Assembly (NCBI GenBank): GCA_030693515.1
Contig: JAUYAK010000043.1
Coordinates: 16,192 to 80,191, forward strand
Source of the DNA: Opitutaceae bacterium
Lineage (GTDB): Bacteria; Verrucomicrobiota; Verrucomicrobiia; Opitutales; Opitutaceae
Length of the DNA stretch: 64,000 nucleotides
Direction: 5' to 3'
Shown here one piece after another: positions 1 through 8,602 of the stretch (positions are counted from its first letter, which is position 1; every line of letters begins with the position of its first letter). Under the pieces are notes generated by a model. That model was not told the origin of the DNA, made no database searches, and worked only from the letters and a program-made list of their open reading frames with translations. Position numbers and translations under genes: made by a program.

Positions 1-38
1 AGCATCGGAATAATGATAAGGATGATCCAGATGAGCAT
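1..38 (-). CDS. Start of a small membrane protein, cut by the window edge
   Basis: Reading leftward from an ATG at 38-36, the only visible codons are very hydrophobic (MLIWIILIIIPML) and run off the window. This would suit the first membrane segment of a small inner-membrane protein. The bases before the ATG on that strand are C-rich (cccaccaccacct), like many other starts in the window. With about 12 codons nothing can be assigned to a family, and it may not be a gene. Confidence 0.3.
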   Translation of the reverse strand, partial: MLIWIILIIIPM

Positions 39-135
39 AGGTGGTGGTGGGTTAAATGTGGATTGAGCGCGCGCAACGATGGGTCGCGCACCCTGCACGT
101 TAACCAATCCTGTGAATTTTCCAGAGTATTCGGCC

Positions 136-167
136 CGATTGGAAAACGCCGACGGCGCTTCCAATCG
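136..167 (-). terminator. Hairpin downstream of the Gfo/Idh gene
   Basis: A perfect 9-bp stem (CGATTGGAA at 136-144 with TTCCAATCG at 159-167) encloses a second CGCC/GGCG stem. It lies about 30 bases past the stop of the leftward oxidoreductase gene. The sequence beyond it on that strand has only a weak T/A-rich stretch, so it may be an imperfect intrinsic terminator or simply a 3'-end hairpin. Confidence 0.45.
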
Positions 168-195
168 CGTCAACCCCCGGCTGGGCGGCAGCGGC

Positions 196-1344
196 TCAGC
201 CCAATTGCGGCACATCCACCCAGCGGCGCTCGGCCCACGACTTGATTCCGAGTTCCGCGAGCTGCACGCCCTTGGCCCCCTGGAAAAGATTCCACGGGAA
301 CGGATCGCCCTTCACCACGTGGCGCAGGAAGAGCTCCCACTGAATCTTGAACGCATTGTCGTAAACGCCTTGGTCCGGCACCCGCGTCCAGCCGTCGAAG
401 TATTTGATCGGGCTGTCGATGTCGGGATTCCAGATGCAGCGCGGGGTCGCCGAAAGATGCTGCGCCGTGCAATCGCGCAGGCCCGCGACCGCCGTGCCGT
501 GCGTGCCGTCCACTTGGAGCGTGAGCAAATCGTCGCGCCGCACGCGCACGTCCCACGAGGAATTGAACTGGCAGATGACACCGTTGACCAACTCGAAGGT
601 CGCATAGGCCGAGTCGTCGGCGGTGCACTTGTAGGGTTTGCCCGCCTCGTCCCAGCGCTGCGGGATGTGCGTCGCGCCGAGGCACGTGAGCGACTTCACC
701 TCGCCGAAAAGATTCTGAATCACATACTGCCAGTGGCAGAGCATATCGACGATGATGCCGCCATCGTCTTCCTTGCGGTAGTTCCACGAGGGGCGCTGGA
801 GCTTCTCGTGCTCACCCGTGAACACCCAGTAGCCAAACTCGCCGCGCACGGAGAGGATTTTTCCAAAGAATCCAGTATCGATCAGATACTTCAACTTGAG
901 CAGGCCGGGCAGCCAGAGCTTATCCTGCACCACGCCGTTCTTCAACCCGGCCGCCGTGACTTCCTTCGCGAGCGCGAGCGCTTCAACAGAGGTCGTTGCC
1001 GACGGTTTCTCGCAATAGATGTGTTTCTTGGCCGCGATGGCCTTGCGCACGCCCGTGGGTCGCTGGCCGGTCAGCGTCGCGTCGAAATAAACCTGGTTCG
1101 CCGGATCGGCGAGGGCCGCGTCGAGATTGGTCGAGTAGCGCTTGACGCCGGCGCGAGCCGCGAGCGCCGCGAGCTTCGGCTCGCTGCGCCCGATGAGAAT
1201 GGGATCGGGCATGATGACCTCGGTGTCGCCGAGCTTGATGCCGCCTTGGTCGATGATGGCTTTGACGGAGCGCAGCAGATGCTGGTTGGTGCCCATGCGT
1301 CCGGTGACGCCGTTCATGATGATGCCGACTTTGTGCGTGGTCAT
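196..1344 (-). CDS. Gfo/Idh/MocA-family oxidoreductase
   Basis: A 382-residue NAD(P)-dependent dehydrogenase of the family that oxidises or reduces sugars, inositols and related polyols in the cytoplasm. The N-terminal Rossmann fold begins at residues 6-20 with GIIMNGVTGRMG. The family's EKP motif is at residues 112-114 (YCEKPSAT), where the Lys normally contacts cofactor and substrate. The C-terminal half has the expected alpha/beta substrate domain, including DMLCHWQYV. It is transcribed away from an AraC-type regulator that starts 147 bases upstream, so that regulator is a plausible controller. The nucleotide-binding loop is longer than the usual GxGxxG, which is seen in some sugar-dehydrogenase subfamilies. 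The substrate cannot be told from sequence. No clear ribosome-binding site precedes the ATG. Confidence 0.85.
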   Translation of the reverse strand: MTTHKVGIIMNGVTGRMGTNQHLLRSVKAIIDQGGIKLGDTEVIMPDPILIGRSEPKLAALAARAGVKRYSTNLDAALADPANQVYFDATLTGQRPTGVRKAIAAKKHIYCEKPSATTSVEALALAKEVTAAGLKNGVVQDKLWLPGLLKLKYLIDTGFFGKILSVRGEFGYWVFTGEHEKLQRPSWNYRKEDDGGIIVDMLCHWQYVIQNLFGEVKSLTCLGATHIPQRWDEAGKPYKCTADDSAYATFELVNGVICQFNSSWDVRVRRDDLLTLQVDGTHGTAVAGLRDCTAQHLSATPRCIWNPDIDSPIKYFDGWTRVPDQGVYDNAFKIQWELFLRHVVKGDPFPWNLFQGAKGVQLAELGIKSWAERRWVDVPQLG

Positions 1345-1379
1345 AGTATTCTAAGGGGTTGAGGAGTGAGCCCAGAGCA

Positions 1380-1441
1380 TACTCCGAAGCCCCGACTTGC
1401 GTTAGCACGATTCCGACCTTTGCTAGCACTAACCCGACCTT
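1380..1441. promoter_or_regulatory. Candidate AraC-type operator: three direct repeats at 21-bp spacing
   Basis: In the divergent intergenic region CCGAC occurs at 1392, 1413 and 1434, exactly 21 bp apart. The last two copies extend to TTAGCACGATTCCGACCTT (1402-1420) and CTAGCACTAACCCGACCTT (1423-1441). The first copy is weaker. Two helical turns between direct repeats is the usual layout for AraC-family binding sites. The neighbouring regulator gene starts 50 bp away, so autoregulation and control of the divergent oxidoreductase are both plausible. Binding is inferred. Confidence 0.5.
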
Positions 1442-1491
1442 ACTTTAGACGGCCCGCAGCACCGCGCCATCCATCGCCTCCGCCCCCTCCC

Positions 1492-2253
1492 ATGCTCGCT
1501 TGGAGCCCTCTCCTCATCCAGAAGATTGAAATCCATGCGCTTGGGTTTGTGCTGCGAAAACTGCAGCTCAATCGCCACCGCGACGCCGAGGTTGCCGCCC
1601 ACGGCCACGACTACGCGCAGCTCATCCTCTACCTCACGGGCGAAGGCGTGCAGACCGTGAATTCCCGTCGCCGCCGGGCCCACGCCGGCGATCTCTTCGT
1701 TATCCCGGCGCGCACCCCACATGGGTTCTCCACCGTCGGGCACAGCCGGCCGCTTTGTCTGGTGCTGGACTACGAACTCGAGGGCCACGGCCGCGTGCGC
1801 GCAACGCATCGCACGCTCTCACCCGCCACACTGAACGAACTGCATGCGCTCCTTTCCCGCGTGCCGCGCAAGGGCCGCCTCACGCTCACCGACTATGCCG
1901 CGATTCTCGCGGTCGTCGCCCGCCTGCTCGGCCAAGCACCGGCCGCCCCGGCGCCCACGGTCACTCTCTTCGAGCGTTTGAGCGACCGAGTCCGCGTCCC
2001 CGCCCCGCTCGGCCAAATTGCACGCGAACTTGGCTACCATCCCGACCACCTCAGCCGGAAACTGAAACGCGAATCGGGCCTCGGCCTGCGCACGCTGCGG
2101 GACCGGGTCCGACTCGAAACCGCCGAGGTCGCCCTGCGCTCCGCGGCGACTGTCGCTGATGCAGCGACGCGCTGCGGCTTCGAAGATCCGAACTATTTCG
2201 CCCGCTGGTTTCGCCGCCAGACCGGCCAGACACCCAGCGCTTGGCGCGGCTGA
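1492..2253 (+). CDS. AraC-family transcriptional regulator
   Basis: A 253-residue DNA-binding regulator. Residues 25-95 look like a cupin-type sensor (HGHDYAQLILYLTGEG, then a GDLFVIPARTPH strand pair). Residues 155-250 hold the two helix-turn-helix motifs of the AraC/XylS family, ending in the hallmark CGFEDPNYFARWFRRQTGQTP. I chose the ATG at 1492. An in-frame ATG at 1366 would add a proline- and arginine-rich leader and would run through the repeated operator. The gene diverges from the Gfo/Idh oxidoreductase and ends 10 bases before the convergent cupin gene. Its ligand is unknown, though a carbohydrate-related signal would fit the neighbour. Confidence 0.85.
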   Translation: MLAWSPLLIQKIEIHALGFVLRKLQLNRHRDAEVAAHGHDYAQLILYLTGEGVQTVNSRRRRAHAGDLFVIPARTPHGFSTVGHSRPLCLVLDYELEGHGRVRATHRTLSPATLNELHALLSRVPRKGRLTLTDYAAILAVVARLLGQAPAAPAPTVTLFERLSDRVRVPAPLGQIARELGYHPDHLSRKLKRESGLGLRTLRDRVRLETAEVALRSAATVADAATRCGFEDPNYFARWFRRQTGQTPSAWRG

Positions 2254-2262
2254 GGCCCCGGC

Positions 2263-2730
2263 TCACTCGCCCGGTTTTTTGGTGCACTGCGGCTGCGCGC
2301 CTTCAGGCAACGGCGGGATGCCGCCCTCGCCGGCTTTCGGCAGCGTGCCGTTCAGCTCCTGCCGCCAGTGCGCGACGTCGCCGCCCGGGCAATAGACATA
2401 AATCATGTGCATCGGCTCGTCGCCGGTGTTGGTGAGTTGGTGAAACAGCGTCGGCGGCATGAAGACCGCCTGCCCTGCCTTGATCGGGCTGCGCTCGGTG
2501 CCGACGCAGATTTCACCCTCACCCTGCACGATGAAGTAAACCTCCTCCTGCTCCTGATTGTGCCACGGAACCTGGCCGCCCTTCGGCTCCAAAATGGAAT
2601 AGCCCATCGAGAACCCTTTGGCGGCAATCGGCTGCCCAAGTTGCCCGACGAGTCCGCGCCCCCAACGGCGCGCAGGGAAAGTTCCACCCGGAAGTTTGGC
2701 GAGATCGGCGATAATCATATGGCACCGCAT
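2263..2730 (-). CDS. Cupin-domain protein
   Basis: A 155-residue single-domain cupin. The first cupin motif is visible as VPWHNQEQEEVYFIVQGEGE, with metal-binding His/Glu candidates. The second appears as the proline- and histidine-containing PPTLFHQLTNTG. Such small beta-barrels range from sugar isomerases to metal-dependent storage or sensing proteins, so no reaction can be assigned. The start may instead be the ATG at 2718 (MIIADLAKL), four codons in, which is more typical. It is convergent with the AraC-type regulator. The C-terminus is Pro- and Lys-rich with a Cys. Confidence 0.75.
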   Translation of the reverse strand: MRCHMIIADLAKLPGGTFPARRWGRGLVGQLGQPIAAKGFSMGYSILEPKGGQVPWHNQEQEEVYFIVQGEGEICVGTERSPIKAGQAVFMPPTLFHQLTNTGDEPMHMIYVYCPGGDVAHWRQELNGTLPKAGEGGIPPLPEGAQPQCTKKPGE

Positions 2731-2775
2731 TACGCGGCGTTTACCCCGCGCGACGATAAAAAATTTTCTCCCTGC

Positions 2776-4917
2776 TCAAAATGGCGCACCCACCGAGATC
2801 TGCCAGGTTCCGCCGGGATCGCCCGCGCGCGGATTCAGGTTTCGTCCATACTCCACCCGAATCGGCCCGATCAGCGTCTGATAACGCACCCCCAGCCCCG
2901 CCGTGTAGAGGCGTTCGCCACCCCAGGGGTAGTTGCGGAGCTGCGCCGCCGTCGCCAGTGCATCACCGAAGACCACGGCCGTCCATTTCCCGAATAACGC
3001 CTGCTCCAGCTCGAGGTTCGCGAGCCCGTAGCTCTTCGCGCCGATGAAGCGCCCGTCCGCCCCACGCGGCGACGCTTCGCCGTCCCGATAGCCGCGGATG
3101 CTGCTCCCGCCGCCCGGAAAAAAACGCTTGTTCACCGGCAGCAGCCGATCGCTGGTCCCCCACGTTGTGATGACGCCGTGCGTCACCGCCGCATGCACCC
3201 AGCGGCCCGCGCCCCAGGGGGTGTGATACGCACCGCCGCCCTCGAAGCGCTGAAACTCCGCACTGCCGCCGAGCCCACGGCTCGCCGCCTCGACCTGCGC
3301 AAACCAGCGGTAGCCGCGCCGCGGTCGCAGCGGATTGTCGCGCCGGTCGCGCGTCAGCCCCACGTCGAGGCTGGCGACCGTGACCTGCTTGTCGTCCACC
3401 GCCCGCGTCGCCAGCTCGTTGTCGCGATTGCGCAGCGCCTGAAACGTGTAACCGGCGGTGGCGTGCGCACCGAGCCAGCGCACCGGCAAACTCACCGCCA
3501 CGTTCGCACCGTATTCCTGGCGGAGAAACGACAGCTCCTCGCGTTGCAATCCGAACACCCGCGCGGTGCCGTCGATCGATTCCCCGAAAATCTCGGGCAC
3601 GGTGTAGGAATAGTCGCCCCGGCTGCTCTTCATCGATTGGGCCAAAAGGAGGCGGGTCTGGTGCGCGCGCCCGAACAGATTGAACTGCCGCAGCTCCACC
3701 GCCCCGCGCGCCTGCTCGTAGCTGCCGTAGCCGAACAGCAGGTTCGTCTCCAGTGTCCGCCCTTCGCGCACGGTGAACACGGGGCTGCGCACGGGTCCGT
3801 CCGGCGGATCGTAGCGCAACGCCACTTTCTCGAACACGCCGAGGCGCGCCAGCCGGAACCTCGCCTGATCGATTTCCAGCGGGTTGAGCAGCTGGTCGGG
3901 TTGCGCGTGCACCCGCCGCCGCAGCACGGCTTCGTGCATGTGCTCCGCGCCTTCGAACCGCACCTCGCCGAGCCGCACCCGTTCGCCTGGCTCCACCCGC
4001 AGCGTCACGGTCGCGTCCTTTCGCCCATCGCGCGCCGGTCCCGCCGTGCGCGTCGCCTGCACGCGCACATCCGCATAGCCTTGCGCAAAAAAGGCCTTTC
4101 TCACTTCGCCCGCCAGGCTCTGCTGCACCACCTCGGTCCACAGCTTGCCGGAAAATTTCTCCAAACCTTCCACCATCACGCCCGTGGCCTCCGCTCCCTC
4201 GATCCGCACCGCGCCCACCTGCCACCGCGCACCTTCCGCCACCACCACTGCGATCACGACCTCTCCGGTGCGCTCATCGACAGCCACATCGCTGGCGCGG
4301 ACTTCCGCCTCGGCATAACCGAGCTGGCGCAACTCCGCCTGCAGCCCATCCAGGGCCCGCGACAACCGCGCCGGCGTATAGGCGCGGGCCGCCTTCCCGG
4401 AAAAGAGCGCCGAGTCGCCCGCAAAAAAACTCCGGGCGACGTTTTCCTTCAGCGCGTCCAGTCCCGCGAACGTCACGTCCCGCACAAAAAACCTCACGCC
4501 CCGCTTCACGTTGAAACGCACCTCCCGCGCCGCCATCGTCCGAGGCACCGTCGCTGTCATCGTCTGGTCGAGCGTGATCGCTGTTTTTTTCCCGTCCGCT
4601 TCGATACACTCCATGGCAATCACAGGTTTCAAAAAACCCTCCGCCTGCACCGCAGACATCAGTAGAAACATCGCGTCCTCCACCGCATTGGCCCGTAGCA
4701 CCTCGCTCCGCTCGTCGCCGAGCAGCCGCTCCAACGAAGCCCTCAGCTCGCGGTCCCGCAGCCAACCCGTTCCTGCCACCGTCAACGTCGCCGGCGTGGG
4801 GCCTTTCGCGCCCGGCGTCGAGCATGCGGACATCGCTCCGGCGAACAAGCCCACCAGAGCTAGCCACAGGCCGAGGGCTGGCTTGCGCCTGCCGTATTGC
4901 TTGCACGTATGCGTCAT
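2776..4917 (-). CDS. tamA: TamA/BamA-like outer-membrane protein (POTRA plus beta-barrel)
   Basis: A 713-residue Omp85-superfamily protein. Known TamA proteins work with TamB to insert proteins into, or carry lipids to, the outer membrane. After the N-terminus come POTRA-like repeats (roughly residues 120-385, with VRFEGAEHMHEAVLRRRV near the end), then the C-terminal barrel. The barrel contains the conserved SSIRGY loop motif, and the protein ends in a C-terminal Phe, the usual barrel signal. I start at the ATG at 4917 because it overlaps the tamB stop as ATGA, indicating translational coupling. The start then gives a basic n-region and hydrophobic stretch ending in AMSACSTP, which resembles a lipobox, so this copy may be lipid-anchored. 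An in-frame start at 4962 exists but lies inside tamB. Confidence 0.85.
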   Translation of the reverse strand: MTHTCKQYGRRKPALGLWLALVGLFAGAMSACSTPGAKGPTPATLTVAGTGWLRDRELRASLERLLGDERSEVLRANAVEDAMFLLMSAVQAEGFLKPVIAMECIEADGKKTAITLDQTMTATVPRTMAAREVRFNVKRGVRFFVRDVTFAGLDALKENVARSFFAGDSALFSGKAARAYTPARLSRALDGLQAELRQLGYAEAEVRASDVAVDERTGEVVIAVVVAEGARWQVGAVRIEGAEATGVMVEGLEKFSGKLWTEVVQQSLAGEVRKAFFAQGYADVRVQATRTAGPARDGRKDATVTLRVEPGERVRLGEVRFEGAEHMHEAVLRRRVHAQPDQLLNPLEIDQARFRLARLGVFEKVALRYDPPDGPVRSPVFTVREGRTLETNLLFGYGSYEQARGAVELRQFNLFGRAHQTRLLLAQSMKSSRGDYSYTVPEIFGESIDGTARVFGLQREELSFLRQEYGANVAVSLPVRWLGAHATAGYTFQALRNRDNELATRAVDDKQVTVASLDVGLTRDRRDNPLRPRRGYRWFAQVEAASRGLGGSAEFQRFEGGGAYHTPWGAGRWVHAAVTHGVITTWGTSDRLLPVNKRFFPGGGSSIRGYRDGEASPRGADGRFIGAKSYGLANLELEQALFGKWTAVVFGDALATAAQLRNYPWGGERLYTAGLGVRYQTLIGPIRVEYGRNLNPRAGDPGGTWQISVGAPF

Positions 4918-7900
4918 TTTTTGTCCGACTCCTTCGTTCCACCCTTCGAGAATACCCGCCATTTCAGCCCGACGTTGAAATCGTCGAATTCGTCATACTC
5001 CCCCACGGCGGTCCACCGCTCGCTCAGCCGGTATTCGATGCCATAGGTCTCGCGCCCCTGCCGTGAAACATTCTCGCCGGTCGAGATGCTCAGCCGCTCG
5101 CTCGCGTCGCTGTCGCCCCCGAAGCTCGCGAGCAGGCTCTGCCCGAGAAAAGCCCCGAGCCGCGCCATCCTTTGCCGGTCCGAGGCGTTGAACTCGTCGT
5201 GCGGGGACTCGCCCGTCATCACCATCAGCAGCACCTGCCCCGACTCCAACGGCGGGCTCGACGAAAAAACCAGATTCGGCGCCGAGGCGGGCCCGCTCGC
5301 TTCCATGCGCAAATCGTAATTCATGCGGCGCACCGTGCCCACGAACCACACCTGCGGATCGACGCCCTGCTCCGGGGTCAGGCTCACCCGGCCCTCCTGC
5401 ACCACAAACGTCGCGAAGGGCAGCTTCACGGTCCCCTCGTCGATCGTCGCTTCGCCTCGCGCCAGCGGCTCGCCCAGCGTGCCGCTCAGTTGAAACCGGG
5501 CCGAGGCCAAGCCGTTGAACAACGCGGTGCGCAGTTTCAAAAACTTCTCGCCCTGCACCGCCACGTCGAGCCGCCACGCGTCGTAGGGCTCGGCCTCCAC
5601 CGCAAAATAGGGCGGCGTCCGTGCCTTGGACCTCGCGCCGCCCGGCAACAGCGCCCGCAGATCCGACAGAAACAGGCTCTCGCGCAGGCGCACCGCCCCC
5701 GCGATCAACGGCGGCCCGCTCGCGGGCGAGGTCAGCTTCAAATCCAGATCGCCGCGCACCAGCACCCCAGTCTGACGCACAAAAGGCAGGTTTTCCCCTT
5801 TTAACGCCAAATCGAATTTCAACCCGTCCACCATCGCGGCGGCATTCCCCTCCGCGACGACCGGCAGTTCCACGCTCCCGCTCAACGTCACCGTCTGTCC
5901 GCCGGTCTGCGCCGTCACCGAGCGCAATTCCATCTTGCGCCCGACCAGAGCGACCTCCGCGCTGATCTCCTGCAACACTCCGAGCGGCCCGAGTGGACGC
6001 GTGGCCGCATCGCGGAGTCGCAGCATGCCGTCCAAGGCTCCGTTCCGGAAGCTGACGTCGACGGACAATCGGCCTTTCGGCGCCACGAACACCGGCAAGA
6101 AGCGCGCCACGGCCGCCACATCCGCATCGGGCACTTCAATTTTCCCCTCCGCCCCGCCCTGCAGCGCCAGCATCGGCTTCGTCAAAAATTCGCGCCACTT
6201 CCCCTCCGCCACCGGCAGCCGCCCGCTCGCGCGCACCGCCTGGCCCTCGACGCTCAGCGAAAGCTTCTCCAACCGCACCCCGGCCTCGTCTCCGGTCAGC
6301 TCCATCGCCAGGGCCTCGATCGTAGGCATCGGCCGTTTGAAACGAGTCGCATCCGCCGCGACGCGCGCCGCCTTCACGCGCACCGTCCCCTTCGGCCGCG
6401 CCCACGTGCCCGTGACGTGCGCCTCCGCCTCCGGGTCCTTGAGTTCGAAACCGGTGAGACCTTGCAACTCCTGCCAGAAGGCGGCGCCCGCCTCCGTCGT
6501 CACGTCGAGCATGAGCGCTCCCTCCGGCTCAAGCTCCACGGGCTGCGCCGCGCCCGGACTCAAACGCAGCGGAATCCTTCCGACGACTTTAACGACGCTC
6601 TTCTCCGCCTCGATGACGCTCAGCTCCTCGATGCGGACCCCACTCTTGTCGCCCTGTGCCGTCGCGGCGATGATCGCCGACTTTCCATCGCCCAGTTCGA
6701 TCGCCGCCTTCGTTTTCAGGGAAAAAATCATCGGCCCGCGATCCCACGCGCCTTTGGCCTCCAGTGAGGACACCTTCCACGCCGGCCCGGACCACAGCTC
6801 CAGATCGTCCAACCAAGCGGAGGAAAAGTTTCGCACCGACATTTCCACCCGGCCGGTCTCTCCCCACGAGAGGGCCGCCTCGACCGCGCCTTCCGGCCCC
6901 GCCAGATGCAGCGCCTCCACCGCGAGGGCCGGCCGCCACCGGAGCATTGCGGGCTCTTTTAACTGCAACCGCATGTCGTCCCCTTGGACCAGCTCCAGTT
7001 TCGTCAGCCGCGCGGATTGCCCGCTCGACGCCCCTTCCGCCGTGATCGTCGTCGCACCCGCCTTTGCCACTAGGCGTATCGATTCCATCGTCGAGCCGCT
7101 ACCTGCCCAAGTCAGGGCAAGCCCGAGCGGCTTCAGCGCCCGAAATGTCACCTTCTCGGCCTGCGCTTGCCCGGCATGCTTCAAACCCATCGGTGCTCCA
7201 GTTGCCTCGGCCTTGAGCGTGATTGACTCGAACTCCACGTCCGCCGGCACCCAGCGCGCCACCGTCGCGCGCCGAATCGTTCCCTCGGCCGCGGCATCGA
7301 AAATCTCTTTCGTCGAAAAATCCCACCCACCTCGCCAAGTGAGTTTCTCACCTGTGGTCCCCGCGAGCGTGCCCTCACTGACCTTCACGCGCGGCCAGTC
7401 GAATTGTCCCTTCGCCTCGACCAGCGAGGCCGCCCAATCCGCCGCCGCCACATCGCGCCCCGTCAGTCGAAATTCCACCACGGGTGCTTGTCCGAGGCTT
7501 GAGACCCACCGCGCCTCGCCGCTCACCGCGCCCTTGGCCGTAAACCAGGGTTGTTTCTCCAAGTCCGCCTCCAGGGAAAACCGCGCGCCGCTCTGCCGGA
7601 ATTTTCCACTGCGCTCCACCGTCACGGGCTCGGTCAGTCGTGCGACGATGCCCGGCAAATCTGCGTTCAGCGATTCCACGGTGAACGCCTCCGCATCGCC
7701 TTGGCCGCGCAATGTCACCTCGAGCGGCGGCACCGTTTTTCCACTCACGGGTTCACCCTTGGCCACGAAATCCGCCACGAGCTTCTCCCCCCGCCACTCG
7801 ATTTTCCCGCGACCGCGCACCGCCTCATACGCCGCCCCGAGCTTCAATTTCTCGCCGGGCACATTCCAATCCTCCGCCTGCAACACCACCTCGGCCGGCA

Positions 7901-8573
7901 GCCAGCCGCGCTCGTCAAAGCGCGCGTTCAGCTCGGCCCGCTGGCCCCACCATGTCAGTTCACCTTTCACGTCTGCACCCCGTCCCACCAGCGTCGCCCC
8001 GCCGTCCGTCGCACGTGCCTCGACCCGCAGCGCATCCGGCGCAAACGCGACCGACACATCCGCCTTGAATTCATGAAACGCGAGCGCCTTCACCGCCAGC
8101 GTGCGCTCCGCCCAAAGCGCCGCCCCGCACGTCAGCTCGCCGCCCGGCCACCGCACCACACCCGCTTCCGCCGAGACCCGCGGCGCCCAGCGCGCAAGCT
8201 GCGCCGCGATTTTTTCCAACGTGGCGCGCAGCGGCATCCATCCGCGATTCGCCGGGTTCACGGGAACGTCGGCTTTGCGTTCCGCCACGTCGACGGTCCA
8301 CTGCCCCACGACCACCTGGCCGCGCCGCCACCAGGCCACGAGCGGCGTGTCCGCCTCGATCCGCGATGCCGTCACACGGACGCCCGGCACTTTCAGCTCC
8401 GCCCCATGCAGGGCGAACCGGGTATAGCCAATCCGCTCGTAGCGCGCAAACGTCAGCCCGCGCGAGGCGCCCGCCCCGCCCAGCGCCGCGCCCAGCCACC
8501 ACGGCAGCGTCGCCGCGCCCAGCATGAGCACGGCCACCGCAATGGATAAAATAATGAGAAGACGGCGGCGCAT
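4914..8573 (-). CDS. tamB: TamB-like translocation/assembly protein
   Basis: A 1219-residue AsmA/TamB-type protein. One N-terminal membrane anchor (about residues 5-30) is followed by a very long series of short amphipathic beta-strands, the pattern of the hydrophobic-groove bridge that spans the periplasm. The C-terminal 300 residues carry the DUF490/TamB signature region, including ASGPASAPNLVFSSSPPLES and a final SERWTAVGEYDEFDDFNVGL. It should partner the TamA-like barrel encoded next, whose ATG overlaps this stop codon. Its own start lies 29 bases after the end of the oligopeptidase gene on the same strand, so the block is probably one transcript. Length is close to that of proteobacterial TamB. 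Confidence 0.88.
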   Translation of the reverse strand: MRRRLLIILSIAVAVLMLGAATLPWWLGAALGGAGASRGLTFARYERIGYTRFALHGAELKVPGVRVTASRIEADTPLVAWWRRGQVVVGQWTVDVAERKADVPVNPANRGWMPLRATLEKIAAQLARWAPRVSAEAGVVRWPGGELTCGAALWAERTLAVKALAFHEFKADVSVAFAPDALRVEARATDGGATLVGRGADVKGELTWWGQRAELNARFDERGWLPAEVVLQAEDWNVPGEKLKLGAAYEAVRGRGKIEWRGEKLVADFVAKGEPVSGKTVPPLEVTLRGQGDAEAFTVESLNADLPGIVARLTEPVTVERSGKFRQSGARFSLEADLEKQPWFTAKGAVSGEARWVSSLGQAPVVEFRLTGRDVAAADWAASLVEAKGQFDWPRVKVSEGTLAGTTGEKLTWRGGWDFSTKEIFDAAAEGTIRRATVARWVPADVEFESITLKAEATGAPMGLKHAGQAQAEKVTFRALKPLGLALTWAGSGSTMESIRLVAKAGATTITAEGASSGQSARLTKLELVQGDDMRLQLKEPAMLRWRPALAVEALHLAGPEGAVEAALSWGETGRVEMSVRNFSSAWLDDLELWSGPAWKVSSLEAKGAWDRGPMIFSLKTKAAIELGDGKSAIIAATAQGDKSGVRIEELSVIEAEKSVVKVVGRIPLRLSPGAAQPVELEPEGALMLDVTTEAGAAFWQELQGLTGFELKDPEAEAHVTGTWARPKGTVRVKAARVAADATRFKRPMPTIEALAMELTGDEAGVRLEKLSLSVEGQAVRASGRLPVAEGKWREFLTKPMLALQGGAEGKIEVPDADVAAVARFLPVFVAPKGRLSVDVSFRNGALDGMLRLRDAATRPLGPLGVLQEISAEVALVGRKMELRSVTAQTGGQTVTLSGSVELPVVAEGNAAAMVDGLKFDLALKGENLPFVRQTGVLVRGDLDLKLTSPASGPPLIAGAVRLRESLFLSDLRALLPGGARSKARTPPYFAVEAEPYDAWRLDVAVQGEKFLKLRTALFNGLASARFQLSGTLGEPLARGEATIDEGTVKLPFATFVVQEGRVSLTPEQGVDPQVWFVGTVRRMNYDLRMEASGPASAPNLVFSSSPPLESGQVLLMVMTGESPHDEFNASDRQRMARLGAFLGQSLLASFGGDSDASERLSISTGENVSRQGRETYGIEYRLSERWTAVGEYDEFDDFNVGLKWRVFSKGGTKESDKK

Positions 8574-8602
8574 ATTTGAGACCGGTCCGACCGCCGTCGC
8601 AC

